64,000 nt of DNA from Tribonema minus (lineage: Eukaryota; Sar; Xanthophyceae; Tribonematales; Tribonemataceae), in assembly GCA_017506865.1 (NCBI GenBank), contig JAFCMP010000334.1, forward strand, positions 62,001 through 126,000, written 5' to 3'. Below, piece by piece: positions 63,142 through 64,000 of this stretch (position 1 is its first letter; the number at the start of each line of letters is the position of its first letter). The notes beneath the pieces were generated by a model. The model saw nothing but the letters and a program-made list of their open reading frames with translations, was not told the DNA's origin and ran no database searches. A program made the translations under genes and the position numbers.

Positions 63142-64000
63142 AGCTGACGCCCCTCAGCCTCTGCGGTCCCAGGCCTGAGCGGATCGCTGTATTTCGTAGT
63201 TGATGTCCGCCAGTAGCGCTCCCGCCCGCACAACACCTGCAAGGGCTGAAATGAGGGGAGGGCAAGTCGAAGCAGTGAGCGTCGACGCGAGCGCTAGCTG
63301 TGTGGCTGGCGCTGCACAGTGGTTATCGCCAAAGTAATGCAGAAGGAAAATGTGCCTGCAGCACAGCAGCGGATACATGTGTCTTTGTGCTCAAGCCCAG
63401 CTGTTTGTATGCAGCAACATGTTCAGGCGTAGGCATCAGCGCTTTCACAGAACGCCAGAATCACAGCTCACCTGAGTCACAGCCTGTAGTAGAGGGCCTC
63501 GACCTGCCTAGTGCCCTGCAATCGCGCTGCCGTGTAGTCCACAATCGTCCAAGCACGTGCGTGATCACCCTGATGTTCAAGTCACACATCATCAAAATAA
63601 CGGAAAAAGTGTACTCGCGAGCCGGCAAGCCGGTGTGGAGAAGCAGCGTGGTGTGCCTATGGTGCAGTGCCAGACGCGGACGCACTGGAATGGCAGCGCG
63701 CACACCAGGAACACCCCAGCGATAATATCCTTCACGCCAACATTGGTGCCAGCAACAGCACCTGCACCCAGTAGCACAGGCGCTCCGAGGGAAGCAGCGA
63801 GGACGAATGTTGACGATGTCAAGGTCGGTGCATTGACTTCGGTTTACACATCTATGCACGAAAATGTATTCCACGATCATCTGGAACAGCCAGACGTGCC
63901 AGTCCTAGTCCTATTTGCTGAGACAGTAATGTTAATTCCAGTTCATTTATTCTTGGTATGCACAAAGGTGTTGATAGCCGATCTGTGTGCTATATGAAAT
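63142..64000. other. Upstream flank of KCS
   Basis: Presumed KCS promoter and 5' leader next to 63141. Apart from the weak membrane-protein-like frame at 63592-63822 nothing is recognised. A short CAG run (63007-63035) lies on the other side, just inside KCS intron 1. Confidence 0.4.
63592..63822 (-). CDS. Possible membrane-protein exon, unrecognised
   Basis: A 76-codon minus-strand frame, 450 bp upstream of the KCS start, reads two hydrophobic stretches: VLAASLGAPVLLGAGAVAGT and then DIIAGVFLVCALPFQCV. The length and spacing would suit a pair of membrane helices. No family is recognised, the frame ends after Cys-rich sequence that is probably intronic, and the opposite strand is also open. 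It might be one exon of a neighbouring gene running off the window. Confidence 0.2.
   Translation of the reverse strand: MTSSTFVLAASLGAPVLLGAGAVAGTNVGVKDIIAGVFLVCALPFQCVRVWHCTIGTPRCFSTPACRLASTLFPLF

Noticed and set aside
1-64000. tRNA genes, operons, ribosome binding sites, bacterial terminators
   Set aside because: No cloverleaf with the conserved arm sequences was noticed by eye, and the gene structure is eukaryotic, so prokaryotic signals do not apply. A tRNA scan would be needed to exclude tRNAs fully.

Overview
This window reads as nuclear DNA of a eukaryote, most likely a flagellated green alga. The reasons are: (1) every convincing gene is broken into 50-310 bp exons by introns with GT-AG or GC-AG borders; (2) the genes include an intraflagellar-transport protein (IFT54/TRAF3IP1), a plant-type 3-ketoacyl-CoA synthase, a long pentatricopeptide-repeat (PPR) protein and a mitochondrial prohibitin; (3) a nuclear-type large-subunit rRNA fragment is present. 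Introns carry many short human-type telomere-like tracts (TTAGGG/CCCTAA). A prasinophyte-type alga is a guess from memory and is not proven by the sequence.

Layout. 113-4168 (+): four candidate exons of an Ala/Gln/Gly-rich protein, in phase with the gene that follows. 4873-19673 (+): IFT54, 12 coding exons, 470 aa. 20202-35106 (-): PPR protein, 15 exons, about 666 aa, convergent with IFT54. 37110-42289 (+): prohibitin, 6 exons, about 279 aa, divergent from the PPR gene. 43943-44714 (-): a fascin-like/actin-cross-linking-like protein with one apparent frameshift. 45522-46823 (-): a leucine-rich protein. 48049-48780 (-): a Cys/His-rich (RING-like) reading frame with an in-frame TAG. 49.0-52.4 kb: no gene recognised. 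52386-63141 (-): 3-ketoacyl-CoA synthase, 12 exons, 527 aa, complete. The PPR, IFT54 and KCS models join in frame from first to last codon, which is strong internal support. Function is spread over cilia, organelle RNA, mitochondria and ER lipid synthesis, so this is an ordinary eukaryotic neighbourhood and not an operon.

The most striking feature is not a gene. Almost every intron contains one to six degraded tandem copies of its own exon border: the last or first 20-100 bases of the exon, the splice site, and some intron. They are spaced about 70-250 bp and generally decay with distance from the real exon. I call these exon-edge echoes. They occur on both donor and acceptor sides in all four well-resolved genes, are often interleaved with TTAGGG-like tracts or ACTTCAAGT-type motifs, and make roughly 90% of each gene intron. 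They look like the record of a continuing process of intron growth by local tandem duplication and create many decoy splice sites. Other items are a roughly 590-bp inverted repeat inside an IFT54 intron, two dispersed repeat families, a 28S rRNA fragment in a PPR intron, and many homopolymer C tracts before acceptors.
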